A program made the translations under genes and the position numbers. Below the pieces are notes generated by a model. It worked only from the letters and a program-made list of their open reading frames with translations, did not search any database and was not told the origin of the DNA. Below, piece after piece: positions 26,113-36,392 of a stretch of 64,000 bases of DNA. This stretch comes from Osedax fenrisi (Eukaryota; Annelida; Polychaeta; Sabellida; Siboglinidae), in assembly GCA_964019155.1 (NCBI GenBank), contig OZ025240.1:97218186-97282185 (forward strand), read 5' to 3'. Position 1 is the stretch's first letter. The number at the start of each line of letters is the position of its first letter.

Positions 26113-26903
26113 TGTTTTATAATCATATACAACAACTAGGGAATAGTTCTCTAATATCGATATGCATGTAATATTGACACCATATAGATCTCCTACCATA
26201 TAATTCCAATCAACAAATAATTAATGTAATTCTAATTCATATAAGTATAATTTTTTATTAATATTTATAATATAATAAATTAATAATTATTTTAATTATA
26301 AACATAAAATTGATTTTTTTTACAACTCTAAATTTTTGAAGTACAATATCGATTCTCAATCATATACAAATATAGGTGTTTTAAATATTTAAAATAAATC
26401 TTTAGATCTAATTATATTTTACAATGTGCCGACAATATTTTGTATTGTTCACAATTTGTTACAAAGTTATTGACGTTTACCTAAGTAACATACATTTTCA
26501 TAACACGGACACCCTAATTGCACGTAGTATAGACACCCCTGTTATATCTGAGTTAAATCAAGTAAATTAAAATTTAAAATGTCTATTATATGTATATACT
26601 TACTTAATACTTAATACTTATAAATAAAATTTGGAAATATTTAATTTAGAAATAAAGTTATGGTAATTTATTATTAGGGTGTCGGCATTCGAGTACTCTC
26701 CCCTATGTGACATGTATGATTGTAACAATGAAAATATTGTATCTTTCGTTATATTTTATTATTTATTCTGCATTAAATTCCATGTCATGCTTTGCCATTA
26801 TATTCAAATGTTATAGAGAAAGCGATAAGTAAATTATTCTGTTATATATCTGCATCTATTCTATACTTATTTTATATAACAGTGTTTATCTAAATACATG
26901 ATT

Positions 26904-26945
<42 letters not shown>

Positions 26946-27082
26946 TTCATTATGTGATTTATCTTTAGTTTCATCACATTTTATGATAACATAATGTTAA
27001 GTAGGTACATATTGATATCTTTAATAATATTTGTATTTACTATGTATCGTATTATATTTATTATTACATTTGATATGGTCGG

Positions 27083-27691
27083 TTACGTGTAATAACATGT
27101 CAGTGTTATGTCAGTGTTGAGTTCGCTAACTTGATAGTCGGGTGTTGCGGGAGTGACTCCACCGTTGTGATTAGTATGTAGACCGGAAGGGGCGTGGCCA
27201 GTTCGGAGGTCATGCGGAGTAACTCGGCATACGTGACGGTCAGTTCGACTGCTGATGATAGGCGACGCGTAGATGACGTCATCGTACTCGGAACAAACGG
27301 TTACGTCATCATCGGAACAAACGGTTACGTCATCATCGGAACAACCGGTTACGTCATCATCTGAACAAACTGTTACGTCATCGTCTGAACTTGAGTCAAG
27401 TTCTCCCGAGTGACCCTCAGATATCGGGAGGTCAGTGCCGAGATCGCTGGACCAAATCGTGGACACGAGGTATTCGGTATCGAGTTGGCTAAGAGAGGCC
27501 GGTGTCGGGCTAACTCTACCGGTGTTATTCTCCTCGATACCGCAGTAAGAGGAGCGGACAACGCTGTCCGAACAAAACGTGTCGTAGCTATCGAAGTAAT
27601 TGCCGTGATAGTCTAACTCGCGGCTTTCGAACGTTTGATCTGCCTCCGACACATCGTGGTCAGTGACGTCTTCGTCATCGATGGTTCCAAT
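27083..27691 (-). CDS. Beta-A exon 2: acidic octapeptide-repeat exon, unknown family
   Basis: Paralogue of alpha exon 2. Open from acceptor TTTACTTAG|ATTGG at 27691 to TAA at 27083, 202 codons. It starts IGTIDDEDVTDHDVSEADQT, shares ELDYHGNYFDSYDTFCSDSV and the VTVCSDDD-type octapeptides (three CSDDD plus a CSEYDD), then has a beta-specific segment (ISSRTDRHVCRVTPHDLR) and ends SELNTDITLTCYYT. The alpha C-terminal VGPNDHV block is missing. Neither GT near the end would splice in frame to alpha-A exon 1, so beta exon 2 is taken as terminal. With exon 1 at 30673-31164 the protein would be about 366 residues. Confidence 0.58.
   Translation of the reverse strand: MGTIDDEDVTDHDVSEADQTFESRELDYHGNYFDSYDTFCSDSVVRSSYCGIEENNTGRVSPTPASLSQLDTEYLVSTIWSSDLGTDLPISEGHSGELDSSSDDDVTVCSDDDVTGCSDDDVTVCSDDDVTVCSEYDDVIYASPIISSRTDRHVCRVTPHDLRTGHAPSGLHTNHNGGVTPATPDYQVSELNTDITLTCYYT
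27274..27380 (-). promoter_or_regulatory. CRE-like TGACGTCA/TTACGTCA cluster inside beta-A repeats
   Basis: One perfect palindromic TGACGTCA (27274-27281) and four TTACGTCA sites at 27301, 27325, 27349 and 27373 lie in the coding minisatellite. This is the CREB/ATF core. Alpha repeats have ATACATCA or TTACATCA instead. Function is inference only. Confidence 0.4.
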
Positions 27692-27930
27692 CTAAGTAAA
27701 AGTAATAGGTATATGTTAAGTGTATATATATATATATATATATATATAAAGTTATCTATATATAATAGTATTAATATATTATTAAATATGACTCGATTCG
27801 TAAGATGACATTATTAAATGTTATAGATTATGGTTCGTTATAATAGTATTTTAATCACTTATCAACATATCAACATATCAACATATTTAATAATAAATGT
27901 AAATTATAATGTATTATAATATTTTACTAT

Positions 27931-27978
<48 letters not shown>

Positions 27979-28368
27979 CGTAAACCTAATTATATTAACT
28001 TAAGTTACATTATCAAATTAATCGTATTCAGATCTTCTCTGCGAATCACATATATATGTGTCGTCACAACCTACACTAACAACAAAGCCTTGTATATTGT
28101 AGTCTACTAAATAATATAAACCCCCTTTACTTTCAGGGTTAATGTATAATCAGTATTAGGAATTAGGAAGTATTAGGAATCATCAGCCATCGTAACTCAT
28201 GTCTAAGTTCTATATTTGTTAAACACGCTCCTTCCAAATGTAAAGTATTCACACTTCATACCGACACTCCTTGGTATATTGATAATTTCACACTTATTGA
28301 GCGTATCCCGTTCATAGAGCTAAGCTTAAGTATCTTTCATACTTCTTCCCTTAACAGATCCATATGTA

Positions 28369-29456
28369 CAGAGCTGGGCAGTATCGCCGATACAGTATCT
28401 ATTAAGGCAAAATATCAGTATCGTAGATACATTTGTATTTGTATTTGTATCTATTATAAAAATTACAAAAGTATTTGTAATAGTATCTATTAGTCATAAA
28501 TAGTATCTACGATACGTATCTACTAAGACAATTATTTAAACAGATACATTTTATTAAATGATATATCATTTGGTCATTATATTTATTTTATATCAATATT
28601 TTATAATATCATTTTATAAATTAATTTTAATATATATATATATTTTTTAATAACATATCTTTTGTAAATATTGAAAAAATTCATTGTTAAAAATTATGAT
28701 ATATCAACTATAGTGATTTATTCTCAAAAACCATTATATACATTTATTGAAAACAAAGACATTATTTTGATAATATATTTTATATAATAATTGATTTATT
28801 ATTCAAAATTATATATTATATAGAAAGATAAAATCATTTTAATAAATATGATAATTTAAATTAATAATAATTAATAATTTATTTTTTGTATATTTGATAA
28901 TTTACTATATTCATGTTTAACATTCGTAAGTAAAGGTCGCTGATTATTTTTAGTTGAAAAATAGTATATTGTAATAATGTATATTTCTCTATAGTCTGTA
29001 ATGGCTCATAATATAATTTCAGATGAAACAAAAGCTGTTACAATAAAATATTCATCGTGGGCATCATTAAATGTTAATAAATATCAACAAATGTATTCTA
29101 TATCATCTATTGATTAGAACGTTATAAGGTGTAAATGTTTAATATGTAATTTTAAAGGAGGTATCCCACTAGCAGTATTTCCGGAAATAATGTCCTGAAA
29201 TATTTTTAGAAAGTTATTAACCCCTATAAGATTTTCCGGCAACTTTCCGGAAATATTGTAACTTTAAAACCATTTTATATCAAGTTGTAATAGGATACCC
29301 TATCAAGTTATTATATTTCAGGCAATTTGCCGGAAAGTAAGGTGGTTTCCCAGTACAATTATAGTTAACTTTATAGAAAATAGTTTTAAAGTTAAAATAC
29401 TTGTAGTAGGTTACCCCCTTAATGTTCCTTTATATGTACTTTCAAATCGACATCGA

Positions 29457-29492
<36 letters not shown>

Positions 29493-29700
29493 TAATTTAT
29501 ATCTATATACTATATACATTGTATATAATTATAATGTATTTGTATCTACTAAGATGTATCTACTAAGAAAATTATGTATTTGTAATTGTATCTACTATGA
29601 TTTTTTTAAAAGTAATTGTAGTTGTATCTATTATAAGAAAAAAAGTGTGTAATTGTAATCGTATCTATTATATATTTTTCGAGTATCGTGCCCAGCTCTG
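28369..29700. mobile_element. hAT-like non-autonomous element, 1332 bp, private to unit A
   Basis: Inverted ends CAGAGCTGGGCA / TGCCCAGCTCTG. The 8-bp flanks CATATGTA and CCTACCTA are mutated copies of CCTATGTA, the intact empty site seen in beta-B (48699-48706) and in the alpha introns. The interior is AT-rich with many GTATCTA(T/C)TA motifs near both ends. No transposase frame. It holds a nested TTAA element at 29156-29418. Confidence 0.85.
29156..29418. mobile_element. Nested TTAA-flanked MITE, 263 bp
   Basis: TTAA at 29152-29155 and 29419-29422 flanks imperfect inverted ends AGGAGGTATCCCACTAGCAG and, on the other strand, GGGGGTAACCTACTACAAGT. Internal palindromic TTTCCGGAAATA motifs. Sits inside the hAT-like element, so it arrived later. 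Confidence 0.7.
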
Positions 29701-29912
29701 CCTACCTATCACTGATATAATAATTACAATTTGACATTTTATTCGCTAAATCAACAATATATATACTATACTATAATTTATACTCTATTTAACTAAATAA
29801 CTTACATACATCATAGGGATTAACATGTAATATCGTCAACCGTGCAGATGAGGAGTGTTTAAAATATTGGGAAGTATTTCTTGTTAAGGTATGGATACTA
29901 TTAATAGTATAT

Positions 29913-30216
29913 ACTATATTGTTATTGTTATTGTTATTTTTATTTGGTGAAGTTCTTTCATCCCATCCAGGAACTTAGATGAAGTTTTCACGTATAACCA
30001 TATATGGCTCTAAGGTCCCTTCGAAGCCGCTCCCATGTTAAGGCATCCATGGTTTTAACGAGAGCCGATCATTTATTTATACACAATTATATAAGATCAC
30101 TTCTAAATAATATTTTAAGACCCATTTTATAAAATTAATTAATGGTCCGGATGAGGATCGAACCCATGTCCTACTGCTTGTGTGTCTGACGCATTAGCCA
30201 CTGAGCCACACAGGCA
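29913..30216 (-). mobile_element. tRNA-derived SINE (unit A)
   Basis: The minus strand begins CCTGTGTGGCTCAGTGGCTA (A-box-like) and has GGTTCGATCC (B box) about 50 bp later, a tRNA-like head without full tRNA folding. A body of about 220 bp and a tail of AATAACAAT repeats follow. An 18-bp near-perfect target duplication (ATACTATTAATAGTATAT at 29895 and a one-mismatch copy at 30229) marks LINE-assisted insertion. Other copies at about 33301, 48931, 50538 (fragment) and 56360. Confidence 0.85.
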
Positions 30217-30622
30217 GATAAAGAGTTAATACTATTAAAAGTATATCTGAATTATCCTTCTTATTCTATATTGCCTTTAGGCAGAAATTAAAAATTATTA
30301 TTTACATTATCTCTAAATAAATTCCTACGATTAACTATCAATCTACATTAACTACCCTCCAATGGTGGGGCATATCTATTTCAGTAGGTTATATTTAGCC
30401 ATTACCCTCTTAAATTAAAATAATTATATTAATAATCTCCAAACTCTTACAAAATGTCATGTCCAATTGTACCCATGCATTCTTTACATAATTTAGTAGT
30501 TATCTAATTCAATATATCCCATAATACTAAACATAATTTCTAATTAATATAATACTATTTAATATAATAATATATTAAATATATTTATATATTTATATAT
30601 AATATATATATATATATATATA

Positions 30623-30667
<45 letters not shown>

Positions 30668-30672
30668 GATAC

Positions 30673-31164
30673 GTGGTCGTTAGGTCCCACGTTGTCAAAT
30701 TTGGAAAACAGGTCATTATTTTCAAGGTCATCAGTGAGAAGGTCAGCTATCGGATGATAATTGTACGACTCATCGCCGCAAGCGTACTTTAGATCATCTA
30801 CGTCTTCCATCTGGCGGCGTTCTACCGTACTACTAGTAGTTTCGCTGGCGTCGACTCCGTCCCTCTGACGTATAAACCGCTCGAGTTCTGCTGCCGAGTT
30901 GCTAGTTACGCGACGGGAGAGATGTGACCGCCGATGTTCGTCGCTAGGGGCGCTGTCGACGTTAGACCAGCAGTTTCCGATAGTCCGTTCACCGCGGACA
31001 TCGGGGAGTGGGGACACCGTACCGGAGCCTAGAAGGTGACTTCTGATATCTAAATCCCGTGACACGTACGCCTCCCTTATCTTCTCCTTCTTCTCCTTTC
31101 GAGCCGCGATTCTTTTCGTACTTCCATAACAGAGCATACGTGTACATCTTTTGTATATTCCCAT
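30673..31164 (-). CDS. Beta-A exon 1: basic N-terminus, VGPNDH end, unknown family
   Basis: Paralogue of alpha exon 1, 164 codons from ATG at 31164 to the donor after GACCAC at 30673. It starts MGIYKRCTRMLCYGSTKR and contains HRRSHLSRRVTSNSAAEL and ETTSSTVERRQMEDVDDL. It differs from alpha by a three-residue shorter segment before the ERTIG motif and several substitutions, and ends KFDNVGPNDH. Codons are GC-richer than the flanks. Reading through the donor gives a Tyr-Ile tail from the TA run. Function unknown. Confidence 0.58.
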
Positions 31165-33167
31165 CTAATATAATAAGATATATTTATTAAGTTTGTATAT
31201 ATATACAGTTATCTATAGATATATTATAATGATATAGTATTACGAATTATTCAAATACTCAATATGAAACTATTTATTTCAATGGTTCATTATAATTAAC
31301 TATTAACTATTACCTATTAATAGTCTATTCATAATATTAACATATTTAGTTATATAAAAACTATATAATAAAAACTAGTTAACATAATAATAAAATACTG
31401 GTTAACATGATTGTTGAGGTTTGGGTTTCATAAATATTTTCTAGACTAGTTTTTTTGCACTGATTATAAATATGTAATTATTTTTTTTCAGATCAGATCA
31501 AGTTTTTTTATGCCACTGACATTTTTAGAAAAAATTTATAAATATTTTGACAAATTATTTTTCAGAAATTTTGAAATATATACATAGGTATATTATATAA
31601 TATATACATTACTATTTAATACAAATTATACACATTATATACTATTTATATATTGTATTTAATATATGGTATACACTATATTGTGAACTGTATATACAGT
31701 GTATATGCTATATTATATAGGGGAGGGAAGAGGTTAGTGGCCGAGGAGGGAGTAGTGGCCGTTTTAATTAACGCTTAAATGGTGCTTGATAGGATAACAA
31801 ATTCTATATACAATATTTAGATAATCAAAATATCTATAATAGTAATAGTAATTTAAAAAAAAAATAATTAATGAATTACTCTAATTTATTATATAATCAT
31901 TTTTTGTCAAATGTTGACAATAAACACGATTATATATATGGCAATTATCTGGGGGGACTTGCCTATGATAGTGACATTATAATGATATTAGTTGTAGGTT
32001 ATATATTGTAGTTAATGCCTATAGGTACTAAACTGCTTGAAATTGTTAGGTAACGGGTAACTATGGATATATAGTGATACATAGGCCCGATATTGCCCGA
32101 ATTAAATGAACTACAATACATTACCTACACATAATATCAATAACAATGCAATTCACGATTATATAATTATACATTTACTTGCAATAATTATTATATATTA
32201 TAATTAATGTACAAAATCAATGACCAAATGAACTGGATAGATCCAGGAGGGAACTTTACTATATTTATCTACCTCTATATATCTCTATTTATCTATATTT
32301 ATCTCTATTTATATCGCCTTATCGCTCTCCTCCTCTTCCTCCCTCCATCCCACACCTTTCCCATTCCTCCCTATACCTCTAACTAGCCCTATACCCCTCT
32401 CTCTCGATATATATATACAAATGAAAACCAATATACACATGTGTCTATTGTTAAAAATGGGTGCACCCAATTAACGGTTAATTAAACTTGTATTATTAAA
32501 TTTAAAAATGTATAAGTTAATAATATTGACCTAATATATAATTTCAAAATAGTAAATAGTTATTTTAGATATACATATAAATACACATACTTTGATACAC
32601 GTATACATACAAATAATGTATTCTATATATATATGTGAATGTGTGCATATATATATAATTATACAATGTAAATAATATATATGCGTATTATAATATAATT
32701 ATGTATTATAGGTCAATTCATCTATAGGAATGCACCTACGGACATGTAAATATGTTGACTGACCTTGCGAGATCACGTCTGCTTAGTATTATTGTATTTC
32801 GGAGTCGTTTGACGATCCAATTGTTCAATTAGAAAACGTATTGAACGTATAGAATATAGATAAATATATAGATATATTCAAGTGTGCGAAATAATAATAA
32901 TAACAATTATGTGTTTAATAAATAATAGAAAATAAATAAATAATTTATTTAAAATTTAAAATTGTTCATATTTTTATTTACAAATTATCATGTAAACAAT
33001 TTATTATATAATTTATTGGATGCATATAATAATTAAATTCATTATACATATACGTATACGTATTCAAGTATACATTTTAATTATTTCTTTGATTGTATAT
33101 AATATATAATTGTATATATCAATATATTATTTGTTATTAAATACCAATTTATTAAATAACAATATAG

Positions 33168-33198
<31 letters not shown>

Positions 33199-33657
33199 CT
33201 ATCTATATTATGTTTCAAACTCTTATAATGAACTGACGAATTTACAATGATTTACATTTATATTGTTTAAAATATGTATTTCATATTCGGTTTAGTTATA
33301 TTTGTATTGTTATTTTGGTGGAGTTCTTTCATCCCATCCCATCCCATTCAGGAACTTAGATGAAGTTTTAAACTAAATAACCATACGGGTTATATGTCCC
33401 TTCGAAGCCGATCTCCTGTTAATGTATCCATAGCATTTACGAGAACCTATCATTTATTTATACATACTAATATAAGATCATTTCTAAATATTATTTTAAG
33501 ACCTTTTTTTAACGGTCCGGAAGGGACTTGAATCCGTGTCCTAATGATTTGGTGTCTGACGCATTATCCAATTGAGCCACACAGATAATACATGCTTATA
33601 CACTGATATTTGCTACATATTTACATCCGATGCTACACACTTACATATCTTGGTAAC
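31165..33657. other. Unit A sequence between beta-A and the LTR element
   Basis: 31165-31700 is the beta-A upstream region, homologous to B 50163-51500. 31900-33657 is homologous to 54890-57470, with a pyrimidine-rich tract (32270-32405), the old SINE copy at 33301-33584 and TA runs near 33170. Only weak exon-like islands are seen (see the note on 55315). Confidence 0.7.
33301..33584 (-). mobile_element. Older SINE copy (unit A)
   Basis: Same family as 29913-30216 but more diverged. The tRNA-like head is on the plus-strand right side (GAGCCACACAG), the B-box region is changed, and the body includes TCCCTTCGAAGCCG. A paralogous copy at 56360-56640 shows the insertion predates the A/B duplication. 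Confidence 0.75.
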
Positions 33658-33896
33658 TGTAGTAATATTGAATACGCCTACTATACATATATAGCGTGAC
33701 TAAGCCACGCCCATTACAAATGACTTACGAGACTCACTTACTACTTAATGCACAACTAATAAACACCTATACCTAATTATATATATATTATCTATCATAA
33801 TACAAGATACGAGATACGGCACTTCCAGATAAGGTTAGTCACGTATATATGTATAGTAGGCTATATTAACTCATATTCAATATCATAAATACTACA
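33658..33896 (+). repeat. 5' LTR
   Basis: Begins TGTAGTAATATTG and ends ATAAATACTACA (TG...CA). Contains AATTATATATATATT as a possible promoter A/T box. Identical to the 3' LTR except one A/G difference near 33756. Confidence 0.95.
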
Positions 33897-33914
33897 TGGT
33901 GACAGCGGTCAAGT
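33897..33914 (+). promoter_or_regulatory. Primer binding site candidate
   Basis: TGGTGACAGCGGTCAAGT starts at the LTR border. TGG at this spot matches the CCA end of a tRNA primer; the tRNA is not identified. Confidence 0.65.
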
Positions 33915-34427
33915 TATACTAATTAATATATTATTGTTGTATATAATATTTTACTATTTAGTTAACCGTACCTAAAATCGTTATACATATAAAAAGTACA
34001 TATTATACTTTATTACACGTTGAAAATATATATATTAGTTATATAAATATATATAGTGCATGTAAAAATATTATTTATTATATATCGCGTACATATTATA
34101 ATCATATGGAAAATTACCAAATTAGAGAAAATTAAAAAAAAAAAAAAAAAATCCAATTAAAAAAAAAAAAAAAATAAAATTTCGATAAATTTAATTCGTT
34201 AATTTTCAAACAAAAGAATTATAAATTCTATAGAAAACGAATGATTTATTTTAATTGCTGATTTTAATTTCTGATTTATATATATTCTAGAAACATTGAA
34301 GTTATATTAGATTTATATTGGATTTATTTATATCAATATTTATATAAAATTATATAAATCTTTAAAATTATATAAAATTATATAAATCTATAAAATTATA
34401 TAAAATTATATATATAGATTTAATACA

Positions 34428-36353
34428 ATGTTAGATAGAATACCTAATGCTTTAGACGTAAGCAAAGGACCCACAGAATGGAAAAGGTGGAAACAAAATT
34501 ATGAGATTTATGCATGTGCAAATGAATTAGAGAAAAAGTCAAGTAAAGTCCAAATAGCTAACTTCCTATATGCGATAGGAGAAGATGCAGTAGACATCTA
34601 TAATTCATTTGATATTGAACAAAAATATGACAAAGACAATAAAGAAAGTGAACTAAAAATAGAAACTATAATGGAAAAATTCGATAGCCATTTCATACCT
34701 AAAGTGAATACTACTTATGAAAGGTATTGCTTTTTTAAAAGACAACAACTAATAGATGAAAATATTGAAAGTTATTACAGTTGTATAAAGATATTAGCAA
34801 AATCATGTGCCTTTAAAGACATGAAGGAGTCCCTTATTAGAGACAACATAATAATCGGTATGAATGACGAAACACTCAGACAGAGGTTTTTACAAGAATC
34901 TTGCAGCAAAGAATTAACGGCAGAACAAATAGTCGAATCATGCAAGATGAAACAGATATCACGACAGCAGAATGAAGAAATTACTAGAAAACCGACTATA
35001 GAATACGTGAAGACTGATTACAAGAAGAAAGAATACAAGAAAGAATTCAAGAATAAAGATTACGAATACAAGAAACCAGCAGAGCGAAAGACTTGTGGTA
35101 AATGCGGAAGGACGCATGAATTTAGAAACTGTCCAGCATATAAGTCGAAATGCCATAAATGCAACAAAGAGGGACATTGGGCAAAGCTATGCAGAAAACC
35201 AAGTGAACGAGCACATACAAAAACTTATGAGAATTACGAAGTTAAAACAAGTATAGATACTAAGAAGCCGACAGGAAATTATAAGTTCCTAGGAGAAATA
35301 AAGGTTCCAGATATTAAATCGTGGACAAAATTAATAAAAGTCAAAGCGCCAGGATTTAACCAAACATGTGAGTTTAAAATAGACACAGGAGCAAGCGCAA
35401 CTATTCTCCCTTATAATAGAAAGTTACCCGAACTTATAAAAAGTAACATAGAACTGAGAGGACCAGGAATGGTGTCATTAGAGATAGTTGGTATGTTTAC
35501 GGCCGAAATGACGTACAAAGAAATTACAATAAGAGAAAATATCTACGTATTAAAAAACCAACACATTGGTTTATTATCGAGAAACATGTCTATTAAATTA
35601 GGACTGGTAAAACTAATAGGAGAAATTCACCCACAAAAAGAATTATTTGAAGGACTAGGGGAATTAAAGAGAAAATATAAAATCCAAATCAAGAAGGAAG
35701 CGAAACCATATTCCATTTACGTACCAAGACCCGTACCAATACATTTAAAAACGCGAGTTAAAGAAGAACTTGATAAAATGATAAAGTTAGGAGTGATAGA
35801 AGAAGCTATGTACCCAACTGAATGGTGTTGCCCTATGGTAGTGGCTATGAAGTCACATGGAAAGATCAGAATATGCAGTGATATGACAAAGTTAAATGAG
35901 GCAGTAAAGCGTGAGTTGTACCCAATGGCCACCGTAGAAGTAAGCCTGGCAAAGATACAGGGACAAATATTCAGCAAACTCGATGCTAATGCAGGATTTT
36001 GGCAAATTCCACTAGAGGAAGAATCCAAACCATTAACTGCGTTCCTAACACCGTGGGGACGATATGTATACAATAAGTTACCATTCGGGCTAACATCTGC
36101 ACCAGAAATATTCTGTAGAGAAATGGACAAGATATTGCACAATTGTAAAGGAGTCGTGATACATATGGACGACGTACTAATAATGGGTAAAGACCTAGAA
36201 GAACATGACGAGAACTTAAATGAAGTACTCAACCGCATAGAAGAGGCAGGAATGACACTAAATAAAGATAAATGTAAATTTAGAAAAGATGAAGTAGAAT
36301 TCTTAGGCTATAAGATAGGAAAACATGGTATCAAAGCAGGAGAGAAAATATAA
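34428..36353 (+). CDS. gag-protease-reverse transcriptase part of gag-pol, ends at an in-frame stop
   Basis: 641 codons. A Gag-like helical N-terminal half is followed by two nucleocapsid-type zinc knuckles (CGKC..H..C and CHKCNKEGHWAKLC, about 35091-35195), then the aspartic protease motif KIDTGASATILP (about 35377-35412). The reverse transcriptase has KIRICSDMTKLNEA, KLDANAGFWQIPL, LPFGLTSAPEIF and IHMDDVLIMG (about 35840-36185), the catalytic Asp pair being in HMDD. The frame ends at TAA 36351-36353, but homology continues in the same frame after it, so this is a point nonsense change. Without readthrough, RNase H and integrase would not be made from this copy. Ty3/Gypsy (Metaviridae) by domain order. 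Confidence 0.93.
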   Translation: MLDRIPNALDVSKGPTEWKRWKQNYEIYACANELEKKSSKVQIANFLYAIGEDAVDIYNSFDIEQKYDKDNKESELKIETIMEKFDSHFIPKVNTTYERYCFFKRQQLIDENIESYYSCIKILAKSCAFKDMKESLIRDNIIIGMNDETLRQRFLQESCSKELTAEQIVESCKMKQISRQQNEEITRKPTIEYVKTDYKKKEYKKEFKNKDYEYKKPAERKTCGKCGRTHEFRNCPAYKSKCHKCNKEGHWAKLCRKPSERAHTKTYENYEVKTSIDTKKPTGNYKFLGEIKVPDIKSWTKLIKVKAPGFNQTCEFKIDTGASATILPYNRKLPELIKSNIELRGPGMVSLEIVGMFTAEMTYKEITIRENIYVLKNQHIGLLSRNMSIKLGLVKLIGEIHPQKELFEGLGELKRKYKIQIKKEAKPYSIYVPRPVPIHLKTRVKEELDKMIKLGVIEEAMYPTEWCCPMVVAMKSHGKIRICSDMTKLNEAVKRELYPMATVEVSLAKIQGQIFSKLDANAGFWQIPLEEESKPLTAFLTPWGRYVYNKLPFGLTSAPEIFCREMDKILHNCKGVVIHMDDVLIMGKDLEEHDENLNEVLNRIEEAGMTLNKDKCKFRKDEVEFLGYKIGKHGIKAGEKI

Positions 36354-36392
36354 GGTTTAAGAGATTTTCCGAGGCCAACTAATGTAAAAGGC

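Larger units (their letters stand above)
24784..27082. other. Spacer between alpha-A and beta-A
   Basis: Contains a TA run (24818-24844), a partial inverted copy of the TA-element family whose full copy is at 56697-57448 (here about 24965-25370), a long imperfect palindrome (25519-26112), and AT-rich sequence with a TA run at 26908-26942. No gene seen. It should hold the alpha-A upstream region and the beta-A 3' region. Confidence 0.7.
27692..30672 (-). other. Beta-A intron, enlarged by insertions
   Basis: Donor CAC|GTATCGG at 30672, acceptor TTACTTAG at 27692. About 1.4 kb longer than the beta-B intron, mainly from a 1332-bp hAT-like element (28369-29700) that contains a nested TTAA element. 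A SINE (about 29913-30216) is shared with B. TA runs at 27722-27745, 27936-27975 and around 30630. Confidence 0.7.

Noticed and set aside
24783..27083. Splicing of beta-A exon 2 onward into alpha-A exon 1 as one four-exon gene
   Set aside because: GT sites near the end of beta exon 2 are in phase 1 or 2, while alpha exon 1 begins in phase 0, so joins would break the frame.
30130..30216. tRNA gene on the minus strand
   Set aside because: A and B box-like sequences are present, but the copy sits in a repeated 300-bp unit with tail and target duplication, so it is a SINE head.
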